Assembly: GCA_030035585.1 (NCBI GenBank)
Contig: CM057481.1
Coordinates: forward strand, 7,217,128-7,281,127
Direction of reading: 5' to 3'
Length of the DNA stretch: 64,000 nucleotides
Origin: Dugong dugon
Taxonomy: Eukaryota; Chordata; Mammalia; Sirenia; Dugongidae
Below the pieces are notes generated by a model that did no database searches, was not told where the DNA came from, and was given only the letters and a program-made list of their open reading frames with translations. The stretch's first letter is position 1; each line of letters starts with the position of its first letter. A program made the position numbers and the translations under genes. This document shows positions 22,138-32,951 of the stretch, piece by piece.

Positions 22138-23165
22138 TTCCCTTCATTCATTCCATAAATAATTATTGAGCACGTTCTATGTACCAGACACGGGACATTC
22201 ATCAGTGAGCAAGAGACATGGTCTCTCTTTTAGGGAGCTTCCAGTATGGTGGAAGAGATGGATAAAAACTCATAAATAAATAGAATAATTTCAGCTAGCG
22301 GTGGCCGCTATGAAGAAAAGGATTGGATCTTGAGAGTTACTGTAGCTTAGGAGGAGGGCAGGGTTTGTTTAGAACGGGAGTCAAGGAAAGTCTCTCTGAA
22401 TACTGACATTTGAGCTGAGATCTAACAGAAAAAGGAGCCTGTCTTAGATATCTAGCGCTGCTGTAACAGAAATACCACAAGTGGATGGCTTTAACAATCA
22501 GAAATTTATTCGCACAGTTTAGGCGGCTAGAAGTCTGAATTCAGGGTGCCAAGGCCAGAGGAAACCTTTCTATTTCTTTTGGCTCTCAGGGAAGGTCCTT
22601 GTCATCAATCTTCCCCTGGTCTAGGAGCTTCTCAGCACAGGGACTCCAGGTCCAAAGTACGCACTCCTCTCCTGGTTGTTCATTCTTGGTGGTAGGAGGT
22701 CCCTCTCCTCTCTGTTCGGTTCTCTCTTTTATAGCTCAAAAAAGAATTGAGTCATGATATAGCCTAACCCTGTAGATTGCGTCCTGCCTCATTAGCATAA
22801 CTATTCCTGCCTCATTAACATCAAAGAGGTTAGGATTTATAGCACATAGGAAAATCACATCAGATCACAAAATGGTGCACAATCACGCAATACTGGGAAT
22901 CATGGCCTAGACAAGTTGACACACATTTTGAGAGGACACGGTTCGATCCATTACAGAGCCATTATGACAAAAAAAAAGTGTGCCAGGCAGAGGGAGGGGC
23001 TGGTATGAAGGGCTTAGCATAGGAGGAGCTCAAAGGACGGAAAGAGGGGCCGGGGTTGCTAGAGCCCCTCGAATGGGTCTGGCAGGAGAGGCCTGAGAGA
23101 GGTTAGAGAGGTAGGCTGGGGCCAGATCATGTGGGACCAGGTGAGACGTTTGGATTCCGATCGAC
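22138..23165 (+). mobile_element. L2 LINE fragment split by a solo LTR
   Basis: The L2 phrase 'cattcattccataaataatt' then 'attgagcacgttctatgtac', 'ttagggagcttccagtatgg' runs to 22439. It resumes after the LTR at 22961 with 'gtgccaggcagagggagggg', 'gcctgagagaggttagagag' and 'cagatcatgtgggaccaggt'. No coding capacity remains. Confidence 0.8.
22440..22955 (-). mobile_element. Solo LTR, MaLR/ERVL type, with 5-bp target duplication
   Basis: A 516-bp LTR in reverse orientation with the terminal dinucleotides of an LTR (forward strand starts tgtcttag and ends ccattaca). It is flanked by a perfect 5-bp repeat, 'gagcc' at 22435-22439 and 22956-22960, the size expected for ERVL/MaLR integrase. Phrases 'gctgctgtaacagaaatacc' and 'ggctagaagtctgaattcag' recur in the LTRs at 52.07 and 54.7 kb. 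No internal retroviral sequence remains. Confidence 0.88.
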
Positions 23166-23169
23166 ATTG

Positions 23170-23705
23170 TGAGGAGCGGAAGGACACCTCAGGCTGCCTC
23201 CACAACATCTATCCAACTCTAGACATAATTCTGTCTTGAAGGTAAACTAGAGAATGAACTGTGTCTGGCTGCCATGCACACTTGTACTTTGATGAACTCA
23301 GAAACTGGAGTTTCCTGTCTCTACCTCTTCCCTGTCGCCATGCACTGGAACCTATCCCAGGACCAGGGTTAGAACAACCGGGCAGGACGCTCCAAAGGGA
23401 TTCTGGTAGAAATGACAGTGAAGCAGAAAAGCTCATCAGGTGTTATACCAACACTTGGTAAGCATAGGAGGACTTCCCGAAAGGAGCTGGAAAAGCCTGT
23501 GTGAACGAGGAAAAAGAGACACCCTTTCGCAGCCATTCTCTTAATCTGATGAGGCTATTCTGCTTAGTGGGCACATCTCTTGAACCTTACACTTGAAGAC
23601 ATAATTAAACTCACCCCCACTTTACTGCCTTGGTTTGTTTTAATCCCCATATCTTTTATGAGATAGCTTTATTTGATATGAAAATAATAAGAGCTGTTAA
23701 TGTCA
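23170..23705. other. Unannotated stretch
   Basis: No repeat or gene recognised. Confidence 0.45.
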
Positions 23706-23709
23706 TTAT

Positions 23710-23948
23710 TATCACTAATACTAACAGTTTGCTGAGTACTTCCTATGTGCTGGACAGACACTGTACTAAGTGCTTCGCATTGTATTGTCTAAGCTTTCAG
23801 AGGTAGTTGTTATTATTAGACCATTTTAGAGATGAGGAAACTGAGCCACAGGAAGATTACGTAACTAGTACTTACCCAAGATCATACAGCTGGCGAGGGT
23901 CGTCTAGGAGGTTAAACTATGGAGCCTATGCGCTTCACTGCAAAAGTA
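23710..23948 (-). mobile_element. MIR SINE, near full length
   Basis: Reverse MIR: 'gctgagtacttcctatgtgc', 'ccattttagagatgaggaaa', 'ctgagccacaggaagattac', 'acccaagatcatacagctgg'. Confidence 0.88.
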
Positions 23949-23984
23949 GCCTTCCTCACACCATCAAATAGAACACTGTTCATG

Positions 23985-24315
23985 AGCTTTGGAGTAGATT
24001 AGATCTGAGCCTGAGACTTACCTCTGTGTTTCAACTGTAAATTAGGGGTTCTGATGGCACTGACCTCAAAGGATTTTGATGAGATTTAATGAGACTGTAA
24101 ATCAAATACACAGCAGAGCCCCTAGCTCACAGCAGGTTCTCCACAAACCATGTCGCTTGAGCGCTGACCCTCAGTGCCCTGATCTGTGACCTGAGAGTTA
24201 ATGGTAGCTGCCTCACTGGATTGTTGAGGGGCTTAAAGGAGGCCTTGTTTGCAAAGCACCTAACACAGTGCCTCGTACTTTCCCGGGCTCTCTACAAATA
24301 ATGGTAGCTGCTGTT
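23985..24315 (+). mobile_element. Two adjacent MIR SINE fragments
   Basis: The first (to about 24150) has 'gagcctgagacttacctctg', 'tgatgagatttaatgagact' and an end like 'cctagctcacagcaggttct'. The second (24160-24315) has 'gccctgatctgtgacctgag', 'ggattgttgaggggcttaaa' and 'caaagcacctaacacagtgc'. Both are in the same orientation and lie opposite to the MIR just upstream. Confidence 0.75.
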
Positions 24316-25280
24316 GTTATTCTAACAACAGTGGTGTCTTGAATGTCTGTGACATCCATGGAAAATCAAAGTAGCAGTGGAGGGAGACCCATCTGTATCT
24401 CCTCTATAATTTTCATTTCTGAAATAGAAATGAGTGCTGTTATGGATAAGGGGAGTGTAACTGAAATTGAGCGGTGGTGATGTTAATGGGCCGGCACATT
24501 TTTAATTCAGTCTACTGCTGTTTCTGATGGAGCAGCTATTACTCTTCATGCTGTAACGGGAAGATTCAACGCAGGGTCTCGGAAAGAAAGTCTGGTGTCT
24601 AACGTTTAGTCTAAGTCAAGTTCTGGCAACAATACGTCCTAGAGAATTGCGGATGTCCTCAAATCATATTTCATTTTTCTAAAAACTGTGATGTTTATTG
24701 CTTAGGGCATCTAGCATGATGAGGAGTGCAGGGTTCTTTTTCATGGTTAAAAAAAAAAAAAATCGGCTCTCTGGCCAACCTGGTGTAAAATCTCCTGCAT
24801 ATATGGCAGTGGGATGAATGGATTTCCAAGCTATGTTCCATGGAAAATAGCTCCTAAGCGGTTCGCAGAATGGGAAATGCTGCAAGTCTGTGTCTGTTCC
24901 TCTCTTGCGGATGCTACGGGAGCGAGGCCTGGGCTAGCAGCAGTGCTGAACCTCAGTGGTGAGGAAGAGACATACCTTCCCTTACTGGGCTTGCTGTCAA
25001 GCACCAGGTCTTTTTCCCTCTGAAGGCAAACTCCCAGCAATAAAAAATAGAGAATGTTTCATCTTTGAAGTGAGGCAGTGAGGCAAGCACGTCCCTCCAT
25101 ATGTTTTAATAGATCTGAATCAACCCTTTCTTGAAAAGGTTTGTCCCCTAAATTGATTAAGGTCATGTAAATCCTAAATTTTCTTAAATTATCCTCTGGT
25201 AGTGACTGGCATGGAAATCTTTATTGAATTCTTGCAACCTCTGTGGCTTCCAGGCAGGGGGCACGGTGGGGATGGGGAGT
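24316..25280. other. Unannotated stretch with poly(A) tract
   Basis: An A run lies at about 24749-24761. The rest is not recognisable. Overlapping opposite-strand frames at 24814-25023 and 24831-25040 have no domain. Confidence 0.45.
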
Positions 25281-25284
25281 GAGG

Positions 25285-25415
25285 ATTGGATGAGCACTGT
25301 CTGGAAACCAGGAGGCTTGGGTTGTCTTTACCACTAGCTGTGAGCTTGGACAAGGGTTGGCTGTCACTGTCATTTTCAGTAAAATGAGGAACTTGGACTC
25401 AGGTTCCTTCCACGT
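25285..25415 (+). mobile_element. MIR fragment
   Basis: MIR phrases 'caggaggcttgggttgtctt', 'ccactagctgtgagcttgga', 'tcattttcagtaaaatgagg' occur in order. Confidence 0.7.
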
Positions 25416-25527
25416 ACACCAACTTCTTTTTCCCGCTGAGCTTGAGATTTCCGATTGATCTACACCTTCTTTTGGGTCTGTGGTGTAGAAAGGACGCTTC
25501 ATTATTTGGTCTGAAAATTACCCTACT

Positions 25528-25912
25528 TGTTATGGATTTAATTGTATCCCCAAAAAATATGTGTTTTAAATCCTAACCTCTATGCCTATGGTTATAATCC
25601 CATTTGGGAATGGGTTGTCTTTTGTTATGTTAATGAAGAAGGATTAGTGTAGGGCATGTCTTGAGCCTATCTGTTTCAAGATATAAAAGAGAGTAAACAA
25701 ACAAGCAGAGATGTGGGAAGACACACGCCAAGCCACAAGCTCAGAAGAGACAAGGACCTTCCTCCAGAGCCCACAGAGAGAGAAAGCCTTCCCCTAGAGC
25801 TGGCACCCTGAATTCAGACTTCTAGCCTCCTGAACTGTGAGAAAATGAATTTGTTTGTTAAAGGCACCCACTTGTGGTATTTCTTTTATAGCAGCAGTAA
25901 ATACCTAAGACA
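25528..25912 (+). mobile_element. LTR, MaLR/ERVL type
   Basis: A 385-bp LTR from 'tgttatggatttaattgtat' to 'aatacctaagaca'. It has a TATA-like 'gatataaaagagag' at about 25680 and a pre-terminal 'gaaaatgaatttgtttgtta' region that corresponds to the polyadenylation end of MLT1-like LTRs. No convincing 5-bp duplication is visible ('ctact' versus 'ttccc'). Confidence 0.85.
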
Positions 25913-26047
25913 TTCCCGCATTTTTAACGATCATCTAAAATAGAGTGTCTCATCCTGGCATCCCCAGACAGTCCCCAGACCTTGAAGTTAGATGCAAACG
26001 CTTGAGTACAGGTGAATTTCTAACAGGTCAGGGGAGGGCTTTGTGAT

Positions 26048-26195
26048 TCCCATTTACTCATTCAGTTAATACTGAACACCTATTCTCTGCCAGGCTAAGC
26101 AAGGGAAAGGAAATCGTGATCCAGGCAGATATGGTCCATTCTAATCAGGAAGAGTGTAGAAACGAGTAAATGAGCAACAGGATACGAGATATGGC
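26048..26195 (+). mobile_element. L2 LINE fragment
   Basis: L2 phrase 'ttactcattcagttaatact', 'gaacacctattctctgccag', then 'gcaagtgctataggtgatca'. Confidence 0.7.
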
Positions 26196-26444
26196 AAGTG
26201 CTATAGGTGATCAAAAGTGGGGCTGTTTACCAAAATTTCATCAGATTTTCAAGGGGGTTCATGACCAAAAAGGGATAAGAACCTCTGAACCAAAGGAGAG
26301 GGAATTTGACAGGATGCTAGGGTTAGCAACACGTGAAAAAATGATGACAGGTGGCCACATACAGTTGAGATGTTGATTCACACCTAGTAAGGCATCCAGC
26401 CGTGCAGGGTTGGGTTTAAAGACTTGGAATGATCACCCTCATCA

Positions 26445-26695
26445 TCATCACAGTCATAGCTAACATGTATTAAGCTTTTACCGTGTACCAGACTCTTGCG
26501 AAGCATTTAAAACAAATAATCTCATTTAATCTTCAATCTCTGTGAGGAGGTAGTATATTTATATTTTGCGCATGAGTACACTAGAGCTCATAGACATTAA
26601 GCTATCTGCCCAAAGTCCCCAGCCAAAAAAAAAAGGCAGATGTGGGATTTAAATCCAGGTCTGTGTGATTCTTAAACTGAGCACTAATATAGATT
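26445..26695 (-). mobile_element. MIR SINE
   Basis: Reverse MIR: 'catgtattaagcttttaccg', 'atctcatttaatcttcaatc', 'catagacattaagctatctg', 'ccaggtctgtgtgattctta'. A poly(A) run of 10 at 26625-26634 interrupts it. Confidence 0.8.
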
Positions 26696-27445
26696 AGTAC
26701 AATTTCTGGATCACAGTGAGTGTACCTGGAACTCTCACCTTCCAAAGAGTTTGGAAAGTTATGGTTTCTTGAATTGTTTTGCCAAATTTGCCCTAGTTTT
26801 AGATTTAAAAACAAAAATCAAACGTTGGCACCATCTGTTTCTTCCCACAGCGGAAGACGTTCTCTTCCGGGCAGGCTTTGAGAGGCCCTCGATTACCAGC
26901 TGAAATCGAGATGGTTTAATACACCTGCTCTGTGGCCAAAAGCCATTCATGGAGTTCAAAGAAGACATAAAGCTCTAAGGGGCTTATTACCAATTTAACA
27001 TTTCCAAACCACGTGGGATTGTTAATTCCATTTGCTGCAGAAATGCTGTCATAATGATTAAGACCCAGACACTGTAGGAAAGCAGAAATGTGAAATCCAT
27101 TTTGTGGCTGTCCAGCTCCCACTATCTTATTCTAAGCTGCTGTAAGATCCTCCCTGTCTGGCTGAGTGCCTTTCTAGCTTTTCCAGGTGACCTTGACACT
27201 TCCTCTTCCTGAGTGTCTGTATGATCACTTTGTTTTGTTATGAGTTTTTATCCAAAAGATACATAGCCCCAGAAATAGTTCCTGTGGGCAGTGTTACCCA
27301 AAAAACACCTGGCTCTGTGGAATGATCCTTGCCCTAGAATTGTGTTGGTTTACTCACTGAATATGCTTTTGTTGAGGACAGGGCCTGTGCTCGCACCGGG
27401 AGTAACGAAATGGATCAACTCATGCTCTCAATAAACCAGAATAGG
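26696..27445. other. Unannotated stretch
   Basis: Mostly unique. 26880-27120 is A/T-balanced and repeat-free, with a reverse open frame of 68 codons lacking any domain. Confidence 0.4.
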
Positions 27446-27449
27446 GAAT

Positions 27450-27920
27450 TAGGGCTTTTTTGGCTGCAGGGGATAGAAACCAACTCATTAAGGGAAAGAG
27501 AAAGAACGTATTAGCTCATGTAACTGAAAAGTGTAATGGTAGAGCTGAGTCAGGCACAGCTAGATCTAGGAGAAACAATCAATGTCGTCAGGGGCCCAGT
27601 GTCTCTTGACTTCTTTTAGGAAGCCTCTCTTACAGGAAGGTAAACACCAACAGCCTGAGACTTACATCCTACCAGCTTACAGTGGAAAGATAGTCTTTCT
27701 GGTAATGCTTCCAAAAAATTTGCACTGAAGACTCTGACCCAGCTTGAGTCACAAGCCCATCGCCGAACCAGCAACCATGGCCAAAGGTCCGGGGTGCTCT
27801 GAGAGGCCATGTCTGGAGCATGAGCCCATCCCAAGGCCAGGTAGAAATGGAAGCAACCCCATCCAAAGCGTGAGGAACAGGATATCTTCCATAAGAAAGA
27901 GGGGTTGCATAAACAGAAGA
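27450..27920 (+). mobile_element. Old mammalian interspersed repeat, family not named
   Basis: The order 'tggctgcaggggatagaaac', 'ttagctcatgtaactgaaaa', 'cagcttgagtcacaagccca', 'ggtgctctgagaggccatgt' is one I recognise as a widespread mammalian interspersed repeat, but I cannot assign its family with confidence. The overlapping reverse frame at 27669-28142 (157 codons) is a shadow of this repeat. Confidence 0.5.
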
Positions 27921-28127
27921 AAGCAGATGAAAAGCTGGGGTACACAAACCACCAAAGTGTAGGTTTAAAGCATTAAGGGAGTCAGGCAAAGTGGGAGGAA
28001 AGCTACAAAATGCTTCCTGGAGGAGCTGACATTGGAGCAGAGTCCCAGAGGGTGAACAGAATTTCAACAACGATGATCTGGAGTCTAGTCCTGCTTTGCC
28101 AGTGCACCAGTCGGAATAACCTTGGAA

Positions 28128-28332
28128 AATACATTTATTCATTCAAAAACAGTTTACTTAGCATCTACCAATCATATGCCAGGCACTGGGTCAGGGCTGG
28201 GACTGTAGTGATGAATAAGACAGGCACTGGCTCCTACAGTGCAGAGGAGGAGACAAGCCTTAAACAAATAATTGCACAAATGATAAAATTATCCCTTGAG
28301 ACTAATACGGCACAGCAGTCCAGGGACAAGGA
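28128..28332 (+). mobile_element. L2 LINE fragment
   Basis: L2 phrase 'tttattcattcaaaaacagt', 'ccaatcatatgccaggcact', 'gtagtgatgaataagacagg', 'cagtgcagaggaggagacaa'. Confidence 0.75.
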
Positions 28333-28334
28333 CT

Positions 28335-28518
28335 AGAAGGCAGGAGGGGACAGGAAAGCTGGTGATAGGGAACCCAAGGTTGAGAAGGGACAGTGTTGAC
28401 ATGTCATGGGGTTGTTAACCATTGTCATGGGGCAATATGGGCACTAACTATTTAATGAGAAACTATTTGTTCTGCAAACCTTCATCTAAGGTACAAAAAA
28501 AACAAAACAAAACAAGAA
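28335..28518 (+). mobile_element. L1 3' end fragment (1 of 3 stacked)
   Basis: It reads 'ggacaggaaagctggtgata', 'tgttgacatgtcatggggtt', 'ttaatgagaaactatttgtt', 'aaccttcatctaaggtac' and then an A-rich tail with CA interruptions. This is the L1 3'UTR terminus, recurring in reverse at 60.57 kb. Confidence 0.8.
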
Positions 28519-28520
28519 TT

Positions 28521-28739
28521 ATCTGTGTGAGATCAAATTGACAACAGCAACCCAGGAGGTTTGATGGGAAGCCTAGGGGGCGGTGAGTTGAAGATAATGG
28601 TGATGGAATAATTTGCAAAAGGATAGTGAGAATAGCAGCACAACTGGAAGAATGTAATCGATGTCACTGAATTGTACATGGAGAAACTTTTGAAATGGTG
28701 TAACTTTGGCTATGTATATTTTAACCAAAAAAAAAAAAA
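28521..28739 (+). mobile_element. L1 3' UTR fragment (2 of 3 stacked)
   Basis: Phrases 'gatcaaattgacaacagcaa', 'gcctagggggcggtgagttg', 'gaatgtaatcgatgtcactg', 'aattgtacatggagaaactt', 'ggctatgtatattttaacc' and a poly(A) tail of about 14. The part 'ctgaattgtacatg...tgtgtatatt' is a common L1 3' segment. It has an A tail of its own. Confidence 0.75.
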
Positions 28740-28890
28740 AGATCCTCAAGGTTGAGAAGGGAGAGTGCTGACATGTCGTGGGGTTGTTAACCAATGTCAT
28801 CAAACAATATGTGTACTGACTGTTTAATGAGAAACTATTTGTTCTGTAAACCTTCATCTAAAGTACAATAAAAAATTTTTTAAAAAAAAC
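28740..28890 (+). mobile_element. L1 3' end fragment (3 of 3 stacked)
   Basis: Nearly a repeat of the first copy: 'caaggttgagaagggagagt', 'gacatgtcgtggggttgtta', 'gtttaatgagaaactatttg', 'cttcatctaaagtacaataa', ending in a T/A tail. It begins directly after the A tail of copy 2. Confidence 0.82.
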
Positions 28891-28987
28891 ATCCCTTGAT
28901 AAGTCCTTGGAGGGGAAAGATCACTATGCTAGGGTTAAAGCACACAGCTGCCTTGTGTTTCTGTTTTCCCAGCCATAAAGTAGAAAA

Positions 28988-29196
28988 GGAGTCCCTGGGG
29001 GGGTGCAAATACTTAATGTGCTCAGCCTCTAACTGAAAGGTTGGAGGTTCAAGTCCACCCAGAGGCACCTTAGAAGAAAGACCTGGTGACCTACTTCCAA
29101 AAAATCAGCCGTTCAAAAACCCTGTGGAGGATAGTTCTACTCTGACACGCATGAGGTGGCCATGTGCCAGAGTTGACTCAATGGCAACTGATTAAA
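28988..29196 (+). mobile_element. AfroSINE, 'cacccagaggcacc' subfamily
   Basis: Starts 'aggagtccctgggggggtgc', B box 'ggttcaagtcc', 'acccagaggcacc', 'cctggtgacctacttcc', 'aaaaccctgtggaggatagt', tail 'agttgactcaatggcaactg'. Confidence 0.92.
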
Positions 29197-29311
29197 GTAG
29201 AAAAGAAAATTCTTATTTCCCTTCTCATAACCAATAATACAAGGACAACAGATGGATTCGTTTACACATACACACACACATACACACACAAGAAAAGCAG
29301 AGAACACCTTG

Positions 29312-30149
29312 TGTGATTGTTAAGGTTGTGCGTCAACTTGGCTGGGCCATGATTCTCAGTGGTTTGGCAGTTATGATGTAGTTTGGCAGTTGTATAATGA
29401 TGTAATCATCTCCATGATGAGATCCGATATAATGTGATCACCTCCCTGATGGGCTCTGCTGTGAGTAGCCAGTCAGCTGAAAGGGAGTTTCCTTGGGGGG
29501 TGTGGCCTGTATCCAATAAAGGTGGACTTCCTGGCAAAGCTCGTGGGCTGTTGCTCCCTCTGGATCCTGCAGCTGGCTCCTGTTCATCCCACCTCCAGTT
29601 CTTGGGACTTGAACTAGGGGCTTACCTGCCAATCTTGGCATTTATCAGCCTCTGCAGTCTGTGAGCCAAAGGCCTGCTAGCTTACCAGCCGATCTTGGGA
29701 TTTGTCAGTCTCCACAGCTTGTGAGCCAGAGGCCTGTTGTCTGACTGGCCGATCTAGCCTCTGCAGTCACGAGAACCTCCAGCCTGACCCACAGACTTAG
29801 GACTTTCTAGCCTCTACAACCACATGAGCCATTTCCTTGATATAAATCTCTCTCTCTGTCTCTCTCTATTGTGTAAATACACACACACACACACACATAT
29901 GGAGCCCTGGTGGCACAGTGGTTAAGAGCTTGGCTGCTAATCAAAAGGTCAGCAGTTCGAATCCACAAGCTGCTCCTTGGAAACCCGATGGGGCAGTTCT
30001 ACTGTGTCCTATAGTGCCACTGTGAGTTGGAGTAAATTTGATGGCAATGGGGGGAGAAATGTATGTGTATATATACGTAGAGAGGGTGGGAGAGAGAGAC
30101 GGGGAGACGCTTTGCTGGTTTGCTTCTCTAGAGAACGCAGACGAAGACA
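29312..30149 (+). mobile_element. LTR, MLT2-like (ERVL), carrying an AfroSINE
   Basis: The order 'ttaaggttgtgcgtcaactt', 'ggctgggccatgattctcag', 'gggtgtggcctgtatccaat', the repeated 'gagccagaggcctg' region, 'cctctacaaccacatgagcc' and the terminal 'ttctctagagaacgcagacg' is MLT2-like. The AfroSINE at 29900-30054 interrupts it near the end. Flanks 'ccttg' (29307-29311) and 'ccttt' (30150-30154) form a near 5-bp duplication. No retroviral genes remain. Confidence 0.85.
29900..30054 (+). mobile_element. AfroSINE, short form, inside an LTR
   Basis: Near-consensus copy: 'ggagccctggtggcacagtg', 'gttcgaatccacaagctgct', 'ccttggaaacccgatggggc', 'gtgccactgtgagttggagt'. It inserted next to a CA repeat (29876-29898). 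Low divergence suggests it is one of the younger copies. Confidence 0.95.
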
Positions 30150-30439
30150 CCTTTAAATAGGGAGTAAAACTTGGCGAAACATCTGTTCCTGTACTTGGCT
30201 GGCTGGCTCAGTGAGCACCACCTTAAAATACATCATTTTCATATGGACTAAACAGTGAATTTATCCTCCCCTTAGTGTTCCCGACTCAGTGCTTTCTTCC
30301 ATTTTTACCTTAAACCACTGCAGCTACGCTCCGTACCAGTGCTACCTTCTGCCTCTCATTATCCCCTCCTGTGACGCATCTGGGTTTCAAAACCACACTG
30401 CTTAGTATGGAAGCCAGGAAATCTGGAAATGCTGCTTTT

Positions 30440-30690
30440 AAACTACTGACTCTGTTTTTCAGTAATTTAAATGGATTATACTATTTTGTAACCAATCTGG
30501 TCATAAAAAGTTCGCGTCGTAGAAGCTGCCCTCGTAGGCACTTCAAGTGGAGAGAAATTTACCTGCTCATTTATACACTCCTGAAAATAGCGGCGGATGG
30601 CAGAGATGGGACTGCATCTGCAGATAGCACCGCTGGGACGCAATGGCGCTGACTGTGGGCACTTCCGAGCGAGGGACAGGAGAGGGGTGA
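30440..30690. other. Unique sequence, no gene supported
   Basis: Forward frame 30371-30652 (93 codons) and a reverse frame 30476-30709 overlap; neither shows a domain. It contains 'gttcgcgtcgtagaagctgc', slightly CpG-rich but far too short for a CpG island. Confidence 0.4.
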
Positions 30691-30699
30691 CCTGTTTGT

Positions 30700-31660
30700 G
30701 CAGATTCACTCTCGTGGTAGCTTTGATTCTTTATTAAATGAAAGCCAGCTGCTTGTGGTTAACATCTTTTAATGGGTCCACATTCCCAGGTAGCTCATAA
30801 AATCCCATTCATAAATCAAAGGGCCCTTCTTAACAGAATTTAAGGTATGCTGCAAAGTCACTGATGTGTTAATGAATCAGGAGGACTAGAAGCAAGATTC
30901 ATAAGTGGTTCCGAAGTCTCCACTCGCTCTCAACTCTCCTCTATGTACGCGCTTCCCCCAAAAAGATGGGAAAAGGAAGTGGCAATTAATGTCTCCGAGT
31001 CACGGGCTGGCAATGTGTCTTGCAGAAGACAAAGTGAGTTACTGAGAGAAAAATTCCCCAGTGATTTCAAAGATACCATTTAAATTCTATTAGAACTTTT
31101 TTTGAAATAAAAGGCAATGAGTTAAGTGAGAGTAAGATGTAAACCTTCCTGCAATATTTGATTGCTGATGAACAGAAGGTATTAATCTTAGCAGCCAAGA
31201 GGAGAAAAATGCATAGTGTTTTTCATTAAATCAACTAAATGATTAAATGAGTTAGTCAGTGGAAACCATTTTAATTTTCTGAATGTGAAATATTCAGCTT
31301 ATAACAAATAAATCCAGAGCACCTTTCCAAGCAGGTTTTGAACGTAAAAGATGTGGGTTATAAAGATGTTTGGTATTTTCTTCTTTTTAGATTAGTCAAT
31401 GTTTTAAACGCGGTGACATTGATTGTGCAGAATGAAATGCCTCTACCATCTAGGCTTAAAAAAGCTGGCATCCAGTGTGCCGTTTCTAATGCATCTTCGA
31501 CACTATTACAAAATGATTGATTGTTGCCAAAGTCATTTTAGCTGCTTTCAGAGCTGTTATATTTTTAATTAAATTGGCTGTGAATTCTGTAAGTGGCAAA
31601 GGTTGATAAACTAGCGCTCGGCGCAACATTACTATTCTTCTTAGCTCGGCTGTCATGGCT
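30700..31660. promoter_or_regulatory. Candidate conserved non-coding block
   Basis: About 950 bases without any recognisable repeat. It contains 'cttttaatgggtccacattc', 'cataaatcaaagggccct' (TCF/LEF-like TCAAAG), 'gtgttaatgaatcagg', 'cattaaatcaactaaatgat', 'gctgttatatttttaattaa'. A forward frame at 31338-31520 (60 codons) has no domain. Long repeat-free A/T-rich DNA in a repeat-dense window suggests selection, but that is inference. Confidence 0.35.
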
Positions 31661-31919
31661 GGTACATTTATGTGCGTAATCTTCTTAACATTCCATGAGT
31701 CTCTCTGGTCTCAGGCATTGATCTGCAAGATTACTTGCTCTTTGGAGGTGGGGGAAAACTAAAAATGAACTCAGCAAAGAACATGATACTGAGCCATTAC
31801 TTGGTGGACTGAGGGGAGATGTAGCCTAGTAACCCCGCTGAAGTTGGCTTGCTGTCCTCCCTTCTTGCACCTCACCTGCAAGGGGAAGGAGATGGGGGTA
31901 GCAGGTCAGTGTGCTGATC

Positions 31920-32480
31920 CTCCCACCAACACGTTTTGAGGGACTCCTCTGTGCCAGGCCCTGGGTGGGGTGCTGGGGACACAAGCGTGAGTCTAGCAGG
32001 AGACCCAGACTCTGACCCACTTGAACAGAAAAAAAACCAGTCACCGTTGAGTCGATTCCAGCTGACCCCATGTGTGTCAAAGTAGAAATGTGCTCCATAG
32101 GGTTTTCAATGGCTGATTATTTTGGGAGTAAATTGCCAGGCCTTTCTTCCTAGACATCTCTGAGTGGACTCAAACCTCCAGCCTTTCACTCAGTAGCCAA
32201 GTGCGTTAACCATTCGCACCACCCAGGGACTCCCAACAGATCTATAAGGAAGGAGCCTTGTAAGCCAAGGGGTCAGGCAAGGCTTCCCTGAACAAGTGAC
32301 TCCGAAATCCAAGGGTGGGATGGCAGCCAACCACACGAGAGGGGGATTAAGTGTGTTCCAGCCAAGGGGAAGAAAGAGTTCTCAGGTGGCAGAGAGCCAA
32401 TCTGAAGACCTGAAAGAAGGCCAGGGGGCTAGAGCCCAGGAAGGAACGGGAGATAGGTGATAGATGAAGCACTTTTCAGT
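31920..32480 (+). mobile_element. L2 LINE fragment interrupted by an AfroSINE
   Basis: L2 phrases 'gactcctctgtgccaggccc', 'gggtgctggggacacaagcg' precede the SINE (32036-32234). L2 resumes with 'aaggagccttgtaagccaag', 'aggcttccctgaacaagtga', 'gtgtgttccagccaagggga' and 'gacctgaaagaaggccaggg'. Confidence 0.8.
32036..32234 (-). mobile_element. AfroSINE inserted in an L2
   Basis: Reverse copy with 'cgttgagtcgattccagctg', 'ccatagggttttcaatggct', 'gtggactcaaacctccagcc' and 'accacccagggactcc'. Diverged from consensus. Confidence 0.9.
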
Positions 32481-32950
32481 ACTGAATACAGTGTCTGGGT
32501 TTCCAGGAAGAACTTGGGAGTTGACTGACCAGCTATATGGATAGCTGTCAGAATGGTCCCATTGAGGCAGAATGTTAAGATGGCAATGGTGCTCTAGAGG
32601 GGGCAAGCCCACCTTAGACATATCTGACTTCTCTTGGCCATGAGAGATTAAAAATCAAAATCCAGGGGATATGGTGAGAGAGGGACAAAGTGGATTTACT
32701 AGAATTACAGAATGTTAGGGCAGGGAGGGCCTTTACAAACGATGCCCCTCACCACTATCAATTTGCAGACTAGGAAGGTGCATCCCTAGTGACTAACTGG
32801 CACATCTCATTCTTAAACAAGGGCTCTTCCCAAAACACAGTGTTAACTCCTCATAATTTCTGTTTCTCACCCCTGGGCAAAAACAATCCCCTTATTTATC
32901 CACCACATAGATGGTAGCCAGGGAGGATTTGTAGGAGACAGGATAACAGA
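32481..32950. other. Unannotated stretch
   Basis: No clear repeat or gene. A few L2-like words ('ggcagaatgttaagatggca') are too weak to call. Confidence 0.4.
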
Positions 32951-32951
32951 G

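Noticed and set aside
25528..25912. Five-base target duplication around the LTR.
   Set aside because: Flanks 'ctact' and 'ttccc' do not match.
27669..28142. 157-codon reverse frame as a gene.
   Set aside because: It overlies an old interspersed repeat and part of an L2.
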